Of a stretch of 36,904 nucleotides of DNA, positions 7,058 through 14,354 are shown in pieces (position 1 is the stretch's first letter; the number at the start of each line of letters is the position of its first letter). The notes beneath the pieces were generated by a model. The model saw only the letters and a list, made by a program, of their open reading frames with translations, searched no databases and had not been told where the DNA came from. The stretch is from Phycisphaerales bacterium (GTDB lineage Bacteria > Planctomycetota > Phycisphaerae > UBA1845), in assembly GCA_003597935.1 (NCBI GenBank), contig QZJT01000035.1, positions 1-36,904 of the forward strand. The letters run 5' to 3'. A program made the translations under genes and the position numbers.

Positions 7058-7993
7058 ATGAGCACCGCCGCGGTCATCTTTACGGGGCAGGGGGCACAGT
7101 CGGCCGGCATGGGGCGCGAGGTGTTCGACGCCAGCGCCGCCGCCCGCGATCTCTTTCGCCAAGCCGCCGACATCGTCGGATTCGACCTGGCCCAGGTCTG
7201 CTTCGAAGGCCCCACGGAGCGCCTCGAGCAGACCGACGTCCAGCAGCCCGCCATCTTCGTCACCAGCGCCGCGATCTGGGCCGCGTTCCTCGAACGCGGC
7301 GGGACGGCGGCGCGCTTCTGCCGCGCCGGCGGGCTGAGCCTGGGCGAGTACACGGCGCTGTACGCGGCCGGGGCACTGGACTTCGCCGACGGGCTGCGCC
7401 TGGTGCGGCGGCGGGGTCAACTCATGCAGCAGGCGGCTCAAGCCGCTCCCAGCGGAATGATCTCGCTGATCGGGGCGGACGCGGCCGCGGCCGCGGCGGT
7501 CTGCGATCGTGCCCGCGGCAGCGGCGTGCTGGTTGCGGCCAACTTCAACTGCCCCGGCCAGGTCGTGATCTCCGGTTCGGCGGACGCGCTCGAGCGGGTC
7601 GAGGCGGCGGCCGCTGAGGTGCAGGTCCGCCCCGTCCGGCTCGGGGTGGCCGGAGCGTTTCACTCGCCGCTGATGGCCCCGGCCGCGGAGGGCCTGCGGA
7701 CCGTCCTGGCCGAATCCACCATCCGGCCGCCTACGATCCCGGTAGCGCGGAACGTGGACGCGGCCTGGCACCGCGACGCCGCGTCGATCCGCCTGGCCCT
7801 CGAGCGTCAACTCACCGAACCCGTCTTGTGGCAGCGTTGTGTCGAGCGTATGGTAGCCGACGGCGCCCGGTCGTTCGTGGAGTTCGGGCCGGGGCGCGTC
7901 CTGACCGGCCTGTTGCGCAAGATCGATCGTCGCCTGCCGGTGCAGGCGGTCAACAGCCCGTCTGACATCGACGCGCTGCTGTCCCATGCCTGA
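7058..7993 (+). CDS. fabD: Malonyl-CoA:ACP transacylase
   Basis: A 311-residue enzyme moving malonate from CoA to ACP for chain elongation. It starts with the usual FTGQGAQSAGMG block. The nucleophile Ser94 is in GLSLGEYTAL, and the catalytic His202 in GAFHSPLM. The residue before the serine is Leu where GHSLGE is more usual; such GLSLGE variants are believed to occur in other bacteria, so activity is expected. The ATG at 7058 follows the fabH stop by 5 bp; a GTG at 7040 would overlap fabH and add six residues. Confidence 0.94.
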   Translation: MSTAAVIFTGQGAQSAGMGREVFDASAAARDLFRQAADIVGFDLAQVCFEGPTERLEQTDVQQPAIFVTSAAIWAAFLERGGTAARFCRAGGLSLGEYTALYAAGALDFADGLRLVRRRGQLMQQAAQAAPSGMISLIGADAAAAAAVCDRARGSGVLVAANFNCPGQVVISGSADALERVEAAAAEVQVRPVRLGVAGAFHSPLMAPAAEGLRTVLAESTIRPPTIPVARNVDAAWHRDAASIRLALERQLTEPVLWQRCVERMVADGARSFVEFGPGRVLTGLLRKIDRRLPVQAVNSPSDIDALLSHA

Positions 7994-8049
7994 CCCGGAC
8001 CCGTCGCCGGCCGCGGGTGCGACGGACTCGTCCTCCGGAGCTTGCACAG

Positions 8050-8808
8050 ATGTCCACCCCCACACTTCTGCAGGACCAAATCGCGATCGTCACCGGGGGC
8101 AGCCGCGGGATCGGACGGGCCATCTGCCTGGCGCTGGCGGCGCGCGGCTGCACTGTCGTAGCCTGCGCCCGCGACCTATCGAAGCTACAGGAACTGGCTG
8201 AGGAGGCGGCCGGCCGCGAACTGCCCGGCCGCATCGACCCCCACGCTGTCGACGTGTGCGACCGGGACGCGGTCCAAGCGCTGGTGGAGGAGGTCGGGTC
8301 GCGCTACGACAAGGTACAGATCCTGGTGAACAACGCCGGCATCACCCGCGACGGCCTGGTGCTGTCGATGGATGACGACCAGTTCGAGGACGTGCTGACG
8401 ACCAACCTGCGTGCGGCGTTCTGGTTCTGCCGCGCGGTCAGCCGGATGATGGTGCAGGGGCGCTACGGCCGGATCATCAACGTGTCCAGCGTGTCGGGCG
8501 TGATGGGCAACGCCGGGCAGGCGAACTACGCCGCCAGCAAGGCGGGGCTGATCGGGCTGACCAAGAGCATCGCCAAGGAGCTGGGCAAGCGCAAGATCAC
8601 CTGCAACGCCGTGGCGCCGGGGTTCATCGAGACGGACATGACCTGGGCGCTGCCCGAGAAGATGAAGGAAGCCGTCAAAGGGCTGATTCCGCTCAACCGC
8701 TTCGGCACGGCGGAGGAAGTCGCGGAGACGGTGGCGTTCCTGGCCGGCCCGGCGGCCGGCTACATCACCGGGCAGGTGGTCATTGTGGACGGCGGATTGC
8801 GCATGTAG
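8050..8808 (+). CDS. fabG: 3-oxoacyl-ACP reductase
   Basis: A 252-residue short-chain dehydrogenase that reduces 3-oxoacyl-ACP with NADPH in the elongation cycle. Visible features are the cofactor motif TGGSRGIG (15-22), NNAG (94-97), and the catalytic Ser147, Tyr160 and Lys164 in INVSSVSG...GQANYAASKAG, followed by NAVAPGFIETDM. The ATG at 8050 has CCGGAG nine bases upstream, which decides it over the in-frame start 33 bases earlier. The setting inside the fab cluster supports FabG over other SDRs. Confidence 0.95.
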   Translation: MSTPTLLQDQIAIVTGGSRGIGRAICLALAARGCTVVACARDLSKLQELAEEAAGRELPGRIDPHAVDVCDRDAVQALVEEVGSRYDKVQILVNNAGITRDGLVLSMDDDQFEDVLTTNLRAAFWFCRAVSRMMVQGRYGRIINVSSVSGVMGNAGQANYAASKAGLIGLTKSIAKELGKRKITCNAVAPGFIETDMTWALPEKMKEAVKGLIPLNRFGTAEEVAETVAFLAGPAAGYITGQVVIVDGGLRM

Positions 8809-8881
8809 GCTCTGGGCCGCACGGATCCACCGCCCGCGGTGCGCCGTCGAAACGGCCGCCGTCGGCTGAGGGTGCGGCGGG

Positions 8882-8902
8882 CGGGGGCGCGGCCCGCCCC
8901 CG
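8882..8902. repeat. GC-rich hairpin between fabG and acpP
   Basis: CGGGGGCG (8882-8889) and CGCCCCCG (8895-8902) form an 8-bp all-GC stem with a 5-base loop. There is no T-run, so it is not a standard terminator, but it may attenuate read-through or shield the fabG mRNA end ahead of the candidate acpP promoter. Confidence 0.5.
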
Positions 8903-8916
8903 GGGTGGTCCGGCGA

Positions 8917-8945
8917 TTGCGGCTGCCCGACCGCGTGACTATGAT
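8917..8945 (+). promoter_or_regulatory. Candidate internal promoter for acpP-fabF
   Basis: TTGCGG at 8917-8922, 17-bp spacer, TATGAT at 8940-8945. It lies about 100 bp upstream of acpP in the 238-bp gap after fabG. An extra promoter here would give acyl carrier protein its usual higher expression. Inference from motif match only. Confidence 0.5.
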
Positions 8946-9046
8946 CGCGCCGCGACGGCCCCGGCCCCGGTCAGATGGGGAAATGGGATCTCGGGCAGTG
9001 GCAGGAAGCGTCGCGGCCCTGTGCCCGACAGCGGAGGAATCACAAG

Positions 9047-9301
9047 GTGGCGAACCGCGAAGAAATCCTCGAAAAGGTCATCCAGATCGTGGCCGACCAG
9101 ATGGGCGTAGACAAGGCCGAGATCGACGCGAGCACGTCCTTCGTCGATGATCTTCACGCCGACTCACTCGACACCGTCGAGCTGGTGATGGAGCTGGAGG
9201 ACGAGTTCGACATGTCCATCCCCGATGAAGAGGCCGAGAAACTCAAGACGGTCGGCGACGCGGTGGATTACGTCGAGCGCCAACTGGACGCGAAGGGCTA
9301 A
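9047..9301 (+). CDS. acpP: Acyl carrier protein
   Basis: An 84-residue acidic carrier protein holding growing acyl chains on a 4'-phosphopantetheine arm. The attachment site is Ser40 in [13 protein letters not shown], with the usual [18 protein letters not shown] helix after it. The start is a GTG at 9047, chosen because a strong GGAGGAA (9033-9039) lies seven bases upstream and homology begins there. fabF starts 7 bp after the stop. It has its own candidate promoter at 8917. Confidence 0.96.
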   Translation: MANREEILEKVIQIVADQMGVDKAEIDASTSFVDDLHADSLDTVELVMELEDEFDMSIPDEEAEKLKTVGDAVDYVERQLDAKG

Positions 9302-9308
9302 GTGACCG

Positions 9309-10553
9309 ATGTCGCAGCGCCGCGTCGTCATCACCGGAATGGGCGCCATCACCCCGCTGGGCAATACCGTCGACCGGTTCTGGGAGGGGCTGATCGAGGG
9401 CCGCTCCGGCATCGGCCCCATCACGCGCTTCGACGTTTCGGCGTTCGACGTCCGCTTCGGCGGTGAGTGCGGCCACTTCGACCCTGACCGGTTGATCGAC
9501 CGGAGAGCCGTCAAACGACTCGATCGCTTCTCGCAGTTCGCGCTGGCGGCGGCGCGGGACGCGCTGGCGGAATCGGGCCTGACCATCACCGACCAGACGG
9601 CGGGCCGGGTCGGCGTCATCGTCGGCTCGGGCATCGGCGGGCTGGAGGAGCTGGAATCGCAGCACTCGCGGCTGGAGAACAAAGGCCCCGGCAAGGTCTC
9701 GGCGTTCACCATCCCCAAGCTGATGGTCAACGCGGCCGCGGGGAACATTTCGATGGAAGTGGGGGCGAAGGGCATCAGCGCGGCCGTGGCCACCGCCTGT
9801 GCCTCCGCCACCAACGCGATGGGCGACGCGCTCAACGCCATCCGCCGCGGCGCCGCCGACGTGGTCCTGACCGGCGGCTCGGAGGCGGCGCTGACGCCGC
9901 TGGGGCTGGCCGCCTTCGCCGCCATGAAAGCACTGAGCACGCGGAACGAAGACCCGCCCCGGGCATGCCGGCCGTTCGACCGCGATCGAGACGGCTTCGT
10001 GCTGGCCGAGGGCGCGGGCATTCTCGTCTTCGAGGAGTTGGAGTGCGCCCGGTCCCGCGGGGCGATCATTCTGGCGGAAGTGGCCGGCTGCGGCGTCACC
10101 TCGGACGCCGGACACATCACCCAGCCGCTGGAAGACGGCGCCGGCGGCGCGGCCGCCATGCGGCTGGCGCTGATGGACGCGCGCCTGAACCCTGACGACG
10201 TGGACTACATCAATGCCCACGGCACCAGCACGCCGCTGGGGGACGTGGCGGAGACCATTGCCATCAAGACGGTGTTCGGCAGCCACGCCCGGCGCCTGGC
10301 GGTCAGCAGCACCAAGAGTTCGGTCGGACACTCGCTGGGCGCCAGCGGCGGGATCGAGCTGATCGCCACCGTCCGCGCCCTCTATCAGGGCGTGGCGCCG
10401 CCCACGATCAACCTGGACCAGCCCGGAGAAGGCTGCGACTTGGACTACGTGCCCAACGTCGCCCGCGACATGCCGATCCGGGCGGCCATGAGCAATTCCT
10501 TCGGCTTCGGCGGCCACAACGCCTCGATCGTCATCAAGCGGTTCGAGGGGTAA
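9309..10553 (+). CDS. fabF: 3-oxoacyl-ACP synthase II (KAS II)
   Basis: A 414-residue elongating condensing enzyme. The Cys-His-His triad is visible: Cys164 in TACASATNAMGDA, His304 in NAHGTSTPLGD and His341 in SSVGHSLGASGG; the C-terminal NSFGFGGHNAS is also typical. It uses malonyl-ACP to extend acyl-ACP chains, including the temperature-sensitive C16 to C18 step in model species. Seven bases separate it from acpP, so the two are coupled. It is the last recognisable gene of the fab operon. Confidence 0.96.
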   Translation: MSQRRVVITGMGAITPLGNTVDRFWEGLIEGRSGIGPITRFDVSAFDVRFGGECGHFDPDRLIDRRAVKRLDRFSQFALAAARDALAESGLTITDQTAGRVGVIVGSGIGGLEELESQHSRLENKGPGKVSAFTIPKLMVNAAAGNISMEVGAKGISAAVATACASATNAMGDALNAIRRGAADVVLTGGSEAALTPLGLAAFAAMKALSTRNEDPPRACRPFDRDRDGFVLAEGAGILVFEELECARSRGAIILAEVAGCGVTSDAGHITQPLEDGAGGAAAMRLALMDARLNPDDVDYINAHGTSTPLGDVAETIAIKTVFGSHARRLAVSSTKSSVGHSLGASGGIELIATVRALYQGVAPPTINLDQPGEGCDLDYVPNVARDMPIRAAMSNSFGFGGHNASIVIKRFEG

Positions 10554-10567
10554 CCGCGCTTCAGCAA

Positions 10568-10605
10568 GGAAACTCCGCGCGGGCTGAAGCCACGCGGCGC
10601 GCTCG
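10568..10605. repeat. Dispersed GC-rich REP-like repeat, copy A
   Basis: This stretch contains CTCCGCGCGGGCTGAAGCC, followed by ACGCGGCGCGCTC. Near-identical sequences occur at 22362-22454, partly at 29677-29773, and in reverse orientation at 22142-22321. It sits just after fabF, a usual location for extragenic palindromes. Confidence 0.75.
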
Positions 10606-10660
10606 GAATTCCTGCCGTTTCCGTCGCCCACGCCGTGCCTGCCGGTGGTGCGACCGCCGC

Positions 10661-10690
10661 TTGCCTCGGACGGCGCTGATTCTGTATACT
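10661..10690 (+). promoter_or_regulatory. Candidate promoter for the thioredoxin-TPR gene
   Basis: TTGCCT at 10661-10666, 18-bp spacer, TATACT at 10685-10690, preceded by TG. It lies 74 bp upstream of the ATG at 10764. Confidence 0.5.
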
Positions 10691-10763
10691 CCGGCTTCAT
10701 CGGGCCTTACGCAGAAGTTCGAGCGACGCAGGCGAGCAAGTTTTTCATCGAAAGGACGACCGT

Positions 10764-12452
10764 ATGACCAGGAGCAGGCCGGTTGGGATCGCATGGGTGT
10801 TGTCGGTGTTCATCGCCGCCGCGGCGACGGGGCAGACGCTCAACATCGGCGATGACGCCCCAACGCTGGAAGGGACGAAGTGGTTCAACGGAGAGCCGGT
10901 GGACCTCGCCGCCGCCAAGGGCGGAAAGGTCGTGGTGGTGGAGTTCTGGGCGACGTGGTGCGGGCCCTGCATCGCCGCCATGCCCCACCTCACCCAGCTT
11001 CAGAAGGACTATGCCGACAAGGACGTGATCATCATCGGCGTCACCCGGCCGGACCCCAACAACGCGCTGGAGAAGGTCGAGGAGTTCGTCGGCAAGAACA
11101 CCGACAAGATGGCCTATCGCGTCGCCTTCGACGGCAACGAGACGACATTTAACGGCTACATGAAGGCGGCCGGGCAGAACGGCATCCCCACCGCGTTCAT
11201 CGTCGACCGTGACGGCAAAGTGGCGTGGATCGGCCACCCGATCAACATGGACCAGCCGCTGGCCGAGGTGGTGGCCGGCACGCACGACCTGCAGAAGGGG
11301 CGGGCGGTCAAGACGCTGGAGACGTACGCCGGCCAGTTGCAGCGCAAGCTCGACTTCGAGGGCGCCGCCCGCGTTTACGAGGCCATCGCTGCCCTCGATC
11401 CGGAAGACCCCGCCCCCTGGGGAAGCCTGGCGCGCATGTACGCCTATCAACTCGACTGGCCGGGCAAGACGCGCGAGGCGGCGCAGAAAGCCGTCAAACT
11501 GGCCCACGACAACGCCGTCTTCCTCACGAGCTTCGCCACGTTCCTGGCCGGGCGCGACGAGAAATACAAGCTCCAGGCGATGGCGCTGGCAACCGCCAAA
11601 CGGGCGGTGGAGCTGGACGGGCAATCGCACGAAGCGCGGCTTGCCCTGGTCAAGGCGCTGGTCGCGGTGGACAACATCCCGGACGCCACCCGCATGGCGG
11701 GCGAGACGATCGACATGCTGCACGACGCCGGCGACCTGGCGAACCTGGCGTCTTCGCTGAGCCGGGAGAATGACGCGCTCAAGCCGCTGGCGGTGAAGGC
11801 GGCCCAGCGCTCGCTCGAGCTGGAACCGCAGAACGCCAAGTCGAACCTGACGCTGGTGACGGCGCTGGCGGCGGCCGGTCGCGTGGATGACGCCATGGCG
11901 GCCGCCCGCAACGCGATGAAAGTCCTCGGCGACGATGCCCCCAGCCTGGCCCGGCTGGCCAACGCGCTGGCCACGCCGGAGCTGGAAGGGCGCTGCGGGG
12001 CGCTGGCGCTGGAGGCGATCGACGCCGCCCTGGCGGCCGAGCCGCAGGAACCCGCGCATGAACAGACGAAGTTCCGCATCCTGGCCCTGTGTCAGAAAGA
12101 CCTGAAGGCGGCGGCCGCCGCCGCCGCGTACGCGATCGAGAAAGGCGGCGAGAACGCCAGCTTCCTGAACAACCTGGCGTGGTCGATGCTGACCGACGAG
12201 GGTCTGGCCGGCCATTTCAATGCCCAGGCGCTGGAGGCGGCGCAGCGCTGCCACGAGCTGTCCGAAGGCAAGAACTGGATGTTCCTGGACACCCTGGCGC
12301 TGGCGAAGTTCGAGACCGGCGCGGTCGCCGAGGCGGTCGAACTGGAAACGAAGTCGATCGAAATGGCGAAGGAAAAGGGCGTCACCGGTGCTTCGATGAC
12401 CGATCTGGAAGAAGCGCTCAAGCGGTTCAAGGGCGGCGCGAAGACGGACTGA
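10764..12452 (+). CDS. Secreted TlpA-like thioredoxin-fold protein with C-terminal TPR-type repeats
   Basis: A 562-residue exported protein. Residues 1-23 form a signal peptide (VLSVFIAAAATGQ). Residues about 26-165 are a TlpA/ResA-like thioredoxin domain with the active site WCGPC (Cys66/Cys69) and the cis-proline in NGIPTAFIVD (Pro142). From about 185 to the end the protein is alpha-helical with degenerate TPR-like pairs such as YEAIAALDPEDPAPWGSLARM and AAQRSLELEPQNAKSNLTL. The likely role is thiol-disulfide exchange outside the cytoplasm, with the repeats binding a partner; the partner is unknown. AAAGGA lies seven bases before the ATG. Confidence 0.85.
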   Translation: MTRSRPVGIAWVLSVFIAAAATGQTLNIGDDAPTLEGTKWFNGEPVDLAAAKGGKVVVVEFWATWCGPCIAAMPHLTQLQKDYADKDVIIIGVTRPDPNNALEKVEEFVGKNTDKMAYRVAFDGNETTFNGYMKAAGQNGIPTAFIVDRDGKVAWIGHPINMDQPLAEVVAGTHDLQKGRAVKTLETYAGQLQRKLDFEGAARVYEAIAALDPEDPAPWGSLARMYAYQLDWPGKTREAAQKAVKLAHDNAVFLTSFATFLAGRDEKYKLQAMALATAKRAVELDGQSHEARLALVKALVAVDNIPDATRMAGETIDMLHDAGDLANLASSLSRENDALKPLAVKAAQRSLELEPQNAKSNLTLVTALAAAGRVDDAMAAARNAMKVLGDDAPSLARLANALATPELEGRCGALALEAIDAALAAEPQEPAHEQTKFRILALCQKDLKAAAAAAAYAIEKGGENASFLNNLAWSMLTDEGLAGHFNAQALEAAQRCHELSEGKNWMFLDTLALAKFETGAVAEAVELETKSIEMAKEKGVTGASMTDLEEALKRFKGGAKTD

Positions 12453-12610
12453 CCTTCGCAACGGGATCGCGGCTGAGCGGACGGGGGGCGCGGCAGGCAG
12501 CGGCAGCCCTGCTCCGCCTCCGGTCCGGCCGTGCCGCGGTCGAGAAGGCGCCCCGTTGCAGCCGCATGAGCACCAGCCGTTTTTCCTGCAAACACCCCAG
12601 GAAAAAAAGC

Positions 12611-12640
12611 TTGATTACCGGGCGGGCTTTCGATTATGCT
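12611..12640 (+). promoter_or_regulatory. Candidate promoter in a gene-free region
   Basis: TTGATT at 12611-12616, 18-bp spacer, TATGCT at 12635-12640. No coding gene follows on this strand; the next strong signal is the intrinsic terminator ending at 12936. Confidence 0.5.
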
Positions 12641-12646
12641 GCCTTC

Positions 12647-12936
12647 AGTGGCAGCGGGGAACCGCATCCAGCGGCCCCCAACAGGAGGGGAGGCAGGCTT
12701 TTGACCTCCCATTGACAGTCCGTTGCAGGTGTCTGGGATGGCGCCTGTCCGCGCTCGCCAGCAGGCGGCGGCCCGGGAGCGCGTGCAAACCCTTTTTTGC
12801 TGACCGCGCGCCGCTGTGTGAGCAACCGACGCCGTCGATCCTGAAGCGTGGTTGTGGTGTACGCCCCTAACTTGGCTCTCTCTCTCCCTCCCAGGTCTTG
12901 GTTACCCATTGGGCTCCCAGGACCTGGGTTTTTTTT
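12647..12936 (+). ncRNA. Candidate structured non-coding RNA, about 290 nt, unknown class
   Basis: A transcript starting about 7 bases after the TATGCT box and ending at the T-run would be about 290 nt with no plausible coding frame. Local stems can be read: GGGAGG with CCTCCC around 12685-12710, CAGGTG with CGCCTG (one G-U), and GCGCTC with GAGCGC in the 12750-12785 area, then the terminator stem. It does not show the conserved motifs of tmRNA, RNase P RNA or SRP RNA. A long 3' UTR of the upstream gene, or simple intergenic DNA, are alternatives. Confidence 0.35.
12890..12936 (+). terminator. Strong rho-independent terminator
   Basis: CCCAGGTC (12890-12897) and GACCTGGG (12921-12928) form an 8-bp stem; an unbroken run of eight T follows (12929-12936). 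The orientation is plus. It lies 484 bp after the stop of the thioredoxin-TPR gene, far for a simple gene end, hence the ncRNA suggestion. It also separates the plus-strand block from the minus-strand DUF1501/DUF1800 genes. Confidence 0.8.
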
Positions 12937-13043
12937 GGCCGCAGTGCCGGCAGGCAGGGTCGCCTCAACGTGCGCCGACCCGCGTGACGGCCGCGCAGTC
13001 GCGCTCGCGGACCAGCCCCGAAGGTCCCAACGGGTTGCTCGCT

Positions 13044-14336
13044 TCAGATCTTCAGCAGCTTCATGGGCGTGATCCCCTTCCCGAGGATGGCCTCGGCATT
13101 GCCGCCCAGCCAGTCCGCAATGGCGGCCGCGTACACGTTGCGGAAGTCCACCGTGTAGGTCACGTCACCCCGCGACAGATCGCCGGGGCGCAGGCTGGGG
13201 GAGCGTCCGTGCAGTCCACCCCGGACCATCGTCCCCGCCATAAACAGCGGCGCCGCCTGACCGTGGTCGGTTCCGCCCGAGGCGTTCTGGGCCACCCGCC
13301 GCCCGAACTCCGAAAAGGTCATCAGCAGCACCCGATCGCGTACGCCCAGCTTCTGCAGGTCTGCAAAGAACGTGGTCAATCCCCGGCCCAACTGGCCCAT
13401 CAGCGCCGCGTGCCGGCCGAGCTGGCCGGAGTGCGTGTCGAAGCCGCTCAGTGACACATAGTAAACGCGGGTGGGCAGGCCGGCCGAGATCATCTGCGCC
13501 ACCATCGCCAGGTCGACCTCCAGCGGGGAGCGGTATTTCCCTGCATCGACCTTTACCGCCTCGCGAATGCGGTCGACGTCGAGTTGGGCGTTCAAGGCCG
13601 CCCGTCGCACGTAATCCAGCATGGACACGGGGGCGCCGTCGGCCCCGGCGGGCCGGGACGGGTCTTCCGCCCCAGCGCCGTTGAGCCGTTCAAAGAGGAG
13701 CCGCGCGTCAGGGTGCGAGTCGTCCGACTTCCAGCGAAGCTGATCCGGCGCCGTGAACGCCACCGGGCGGAACCGTCCCCCTTCCAGCGCCGCCGGCGCC
13801 TCCCGCGTCAGCGCCACCGCCAGCTTCGGGTCGGGCGGATCGGCGCCGGCGCAGCAGGCGTCGAAGTATCGGCCGACCCAACCCGTGTGCCGGCGCTGGG
13901 TCGGATCGCCGGTCTCCCATATCTCGGTGCTGACGAAGTGTGAGCGGTTCGGGTTCGGGTAGCCCACCCCCTGGACGACCGCCAGGAGTCCGTCGTCGTA
14001 CAGGCGCTTGAGGCCGTCCGCGGAGGGATGGAAGCCGAGTTCGTCGTTGAGGCGCAGGACGTCTCTGCGATCGATGGAGAGCCTGGGCCGGGCGCGGTAG
14101 TAGTCGTCGTTGCGGTGCGGCACAACGGTGTTGAGTCCGTCGTTTCCGCCGGCCAGTTGCAGCACCACCAGCACGTGATCGTCGGGGCGTCCCGGCGGTG
14201 AACTGACCAGCGGGCGATCGCGCGGGTCGTCCAGCGCGAAGACGGTGCGGGTCAGAAACGCCGGCGCCGTGGCGCCCAGACCGAGCAGGCCCAGGCCGTG
14301 ATGGACGAACTCGCGTCGGGTGCAGGGTCGATTCAC
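13044..14336 (-). CDS. DUF1501 family Tat-exported protein
   Basis: A 430-residue DUF1501 protein (alkaline-phosphatase/sulfatase-like fold, function uncharacterised). The N-terminus has a twin-arginine signal, TRREFVHHGLGLLGLGA, so it is exported folded. Typical blocks are VVLQLAGGNDGLNTVVP, YYVSLSGFDTHSGQ, LLMTFSEFGRRVAQNASGGTDHG and VDFRNVYAAAI. It starts with GTG at 14336, with CGGAG eight bases upstream, only 18 bp after the DUF1800 stop, so the two are co-transcribed. This pairing recurs in planctomycetes and other bacteria. Confidence 0.92.
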   Translation of the reverse strand: MNRPCTRREFVHHGLGLLGLGATAPAFLTRTVFALDDPRDRPLVSSPPGRPDDHVLVVLQLAGGNDGLNTVVPHRNDDYYRARPRLSIDRRDVLRLNDELGFHPSADGLKRLYDDGLLAVVQGVGYPNPNRSHFVSTEIWETGDPTQRRHTGWVGRYFDACCAGADPPDPKLAVALTREAPAALEGGRFRPVAFTAPDQLRWKSDDSHPDARLLFERLNGAGAEDPSRPAGADGAPVSMLDYVRRAALNAQLDVDRIREAVKVDAGKYRSPLEVDLAMVAQMISAGLPTRVYYVSLSGFDTHSGQLGRHAALMGQLGRGLTTFFADLQKLGVRDRVLLMTFSEFGRRVAQNASGGTDHGQAAPLFMAGTMVRGGLHGRSPSLRPGDLSRGDVTYTVDFRNVYAAAIADWLGGNAEAILGKGITPMKLLKI

Positions 14337-14354
14337 GGGTCACGCTCCGATGGA

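Noticed and set aside
12580..12606. Inverted repeat TTTTTCCTG / CAGGAAAAA as a terminator of the thioredoxin-TPR gene
   Set aside because: The stem is mostly A-T pairs and no T-run follows on either strand outside the stem.
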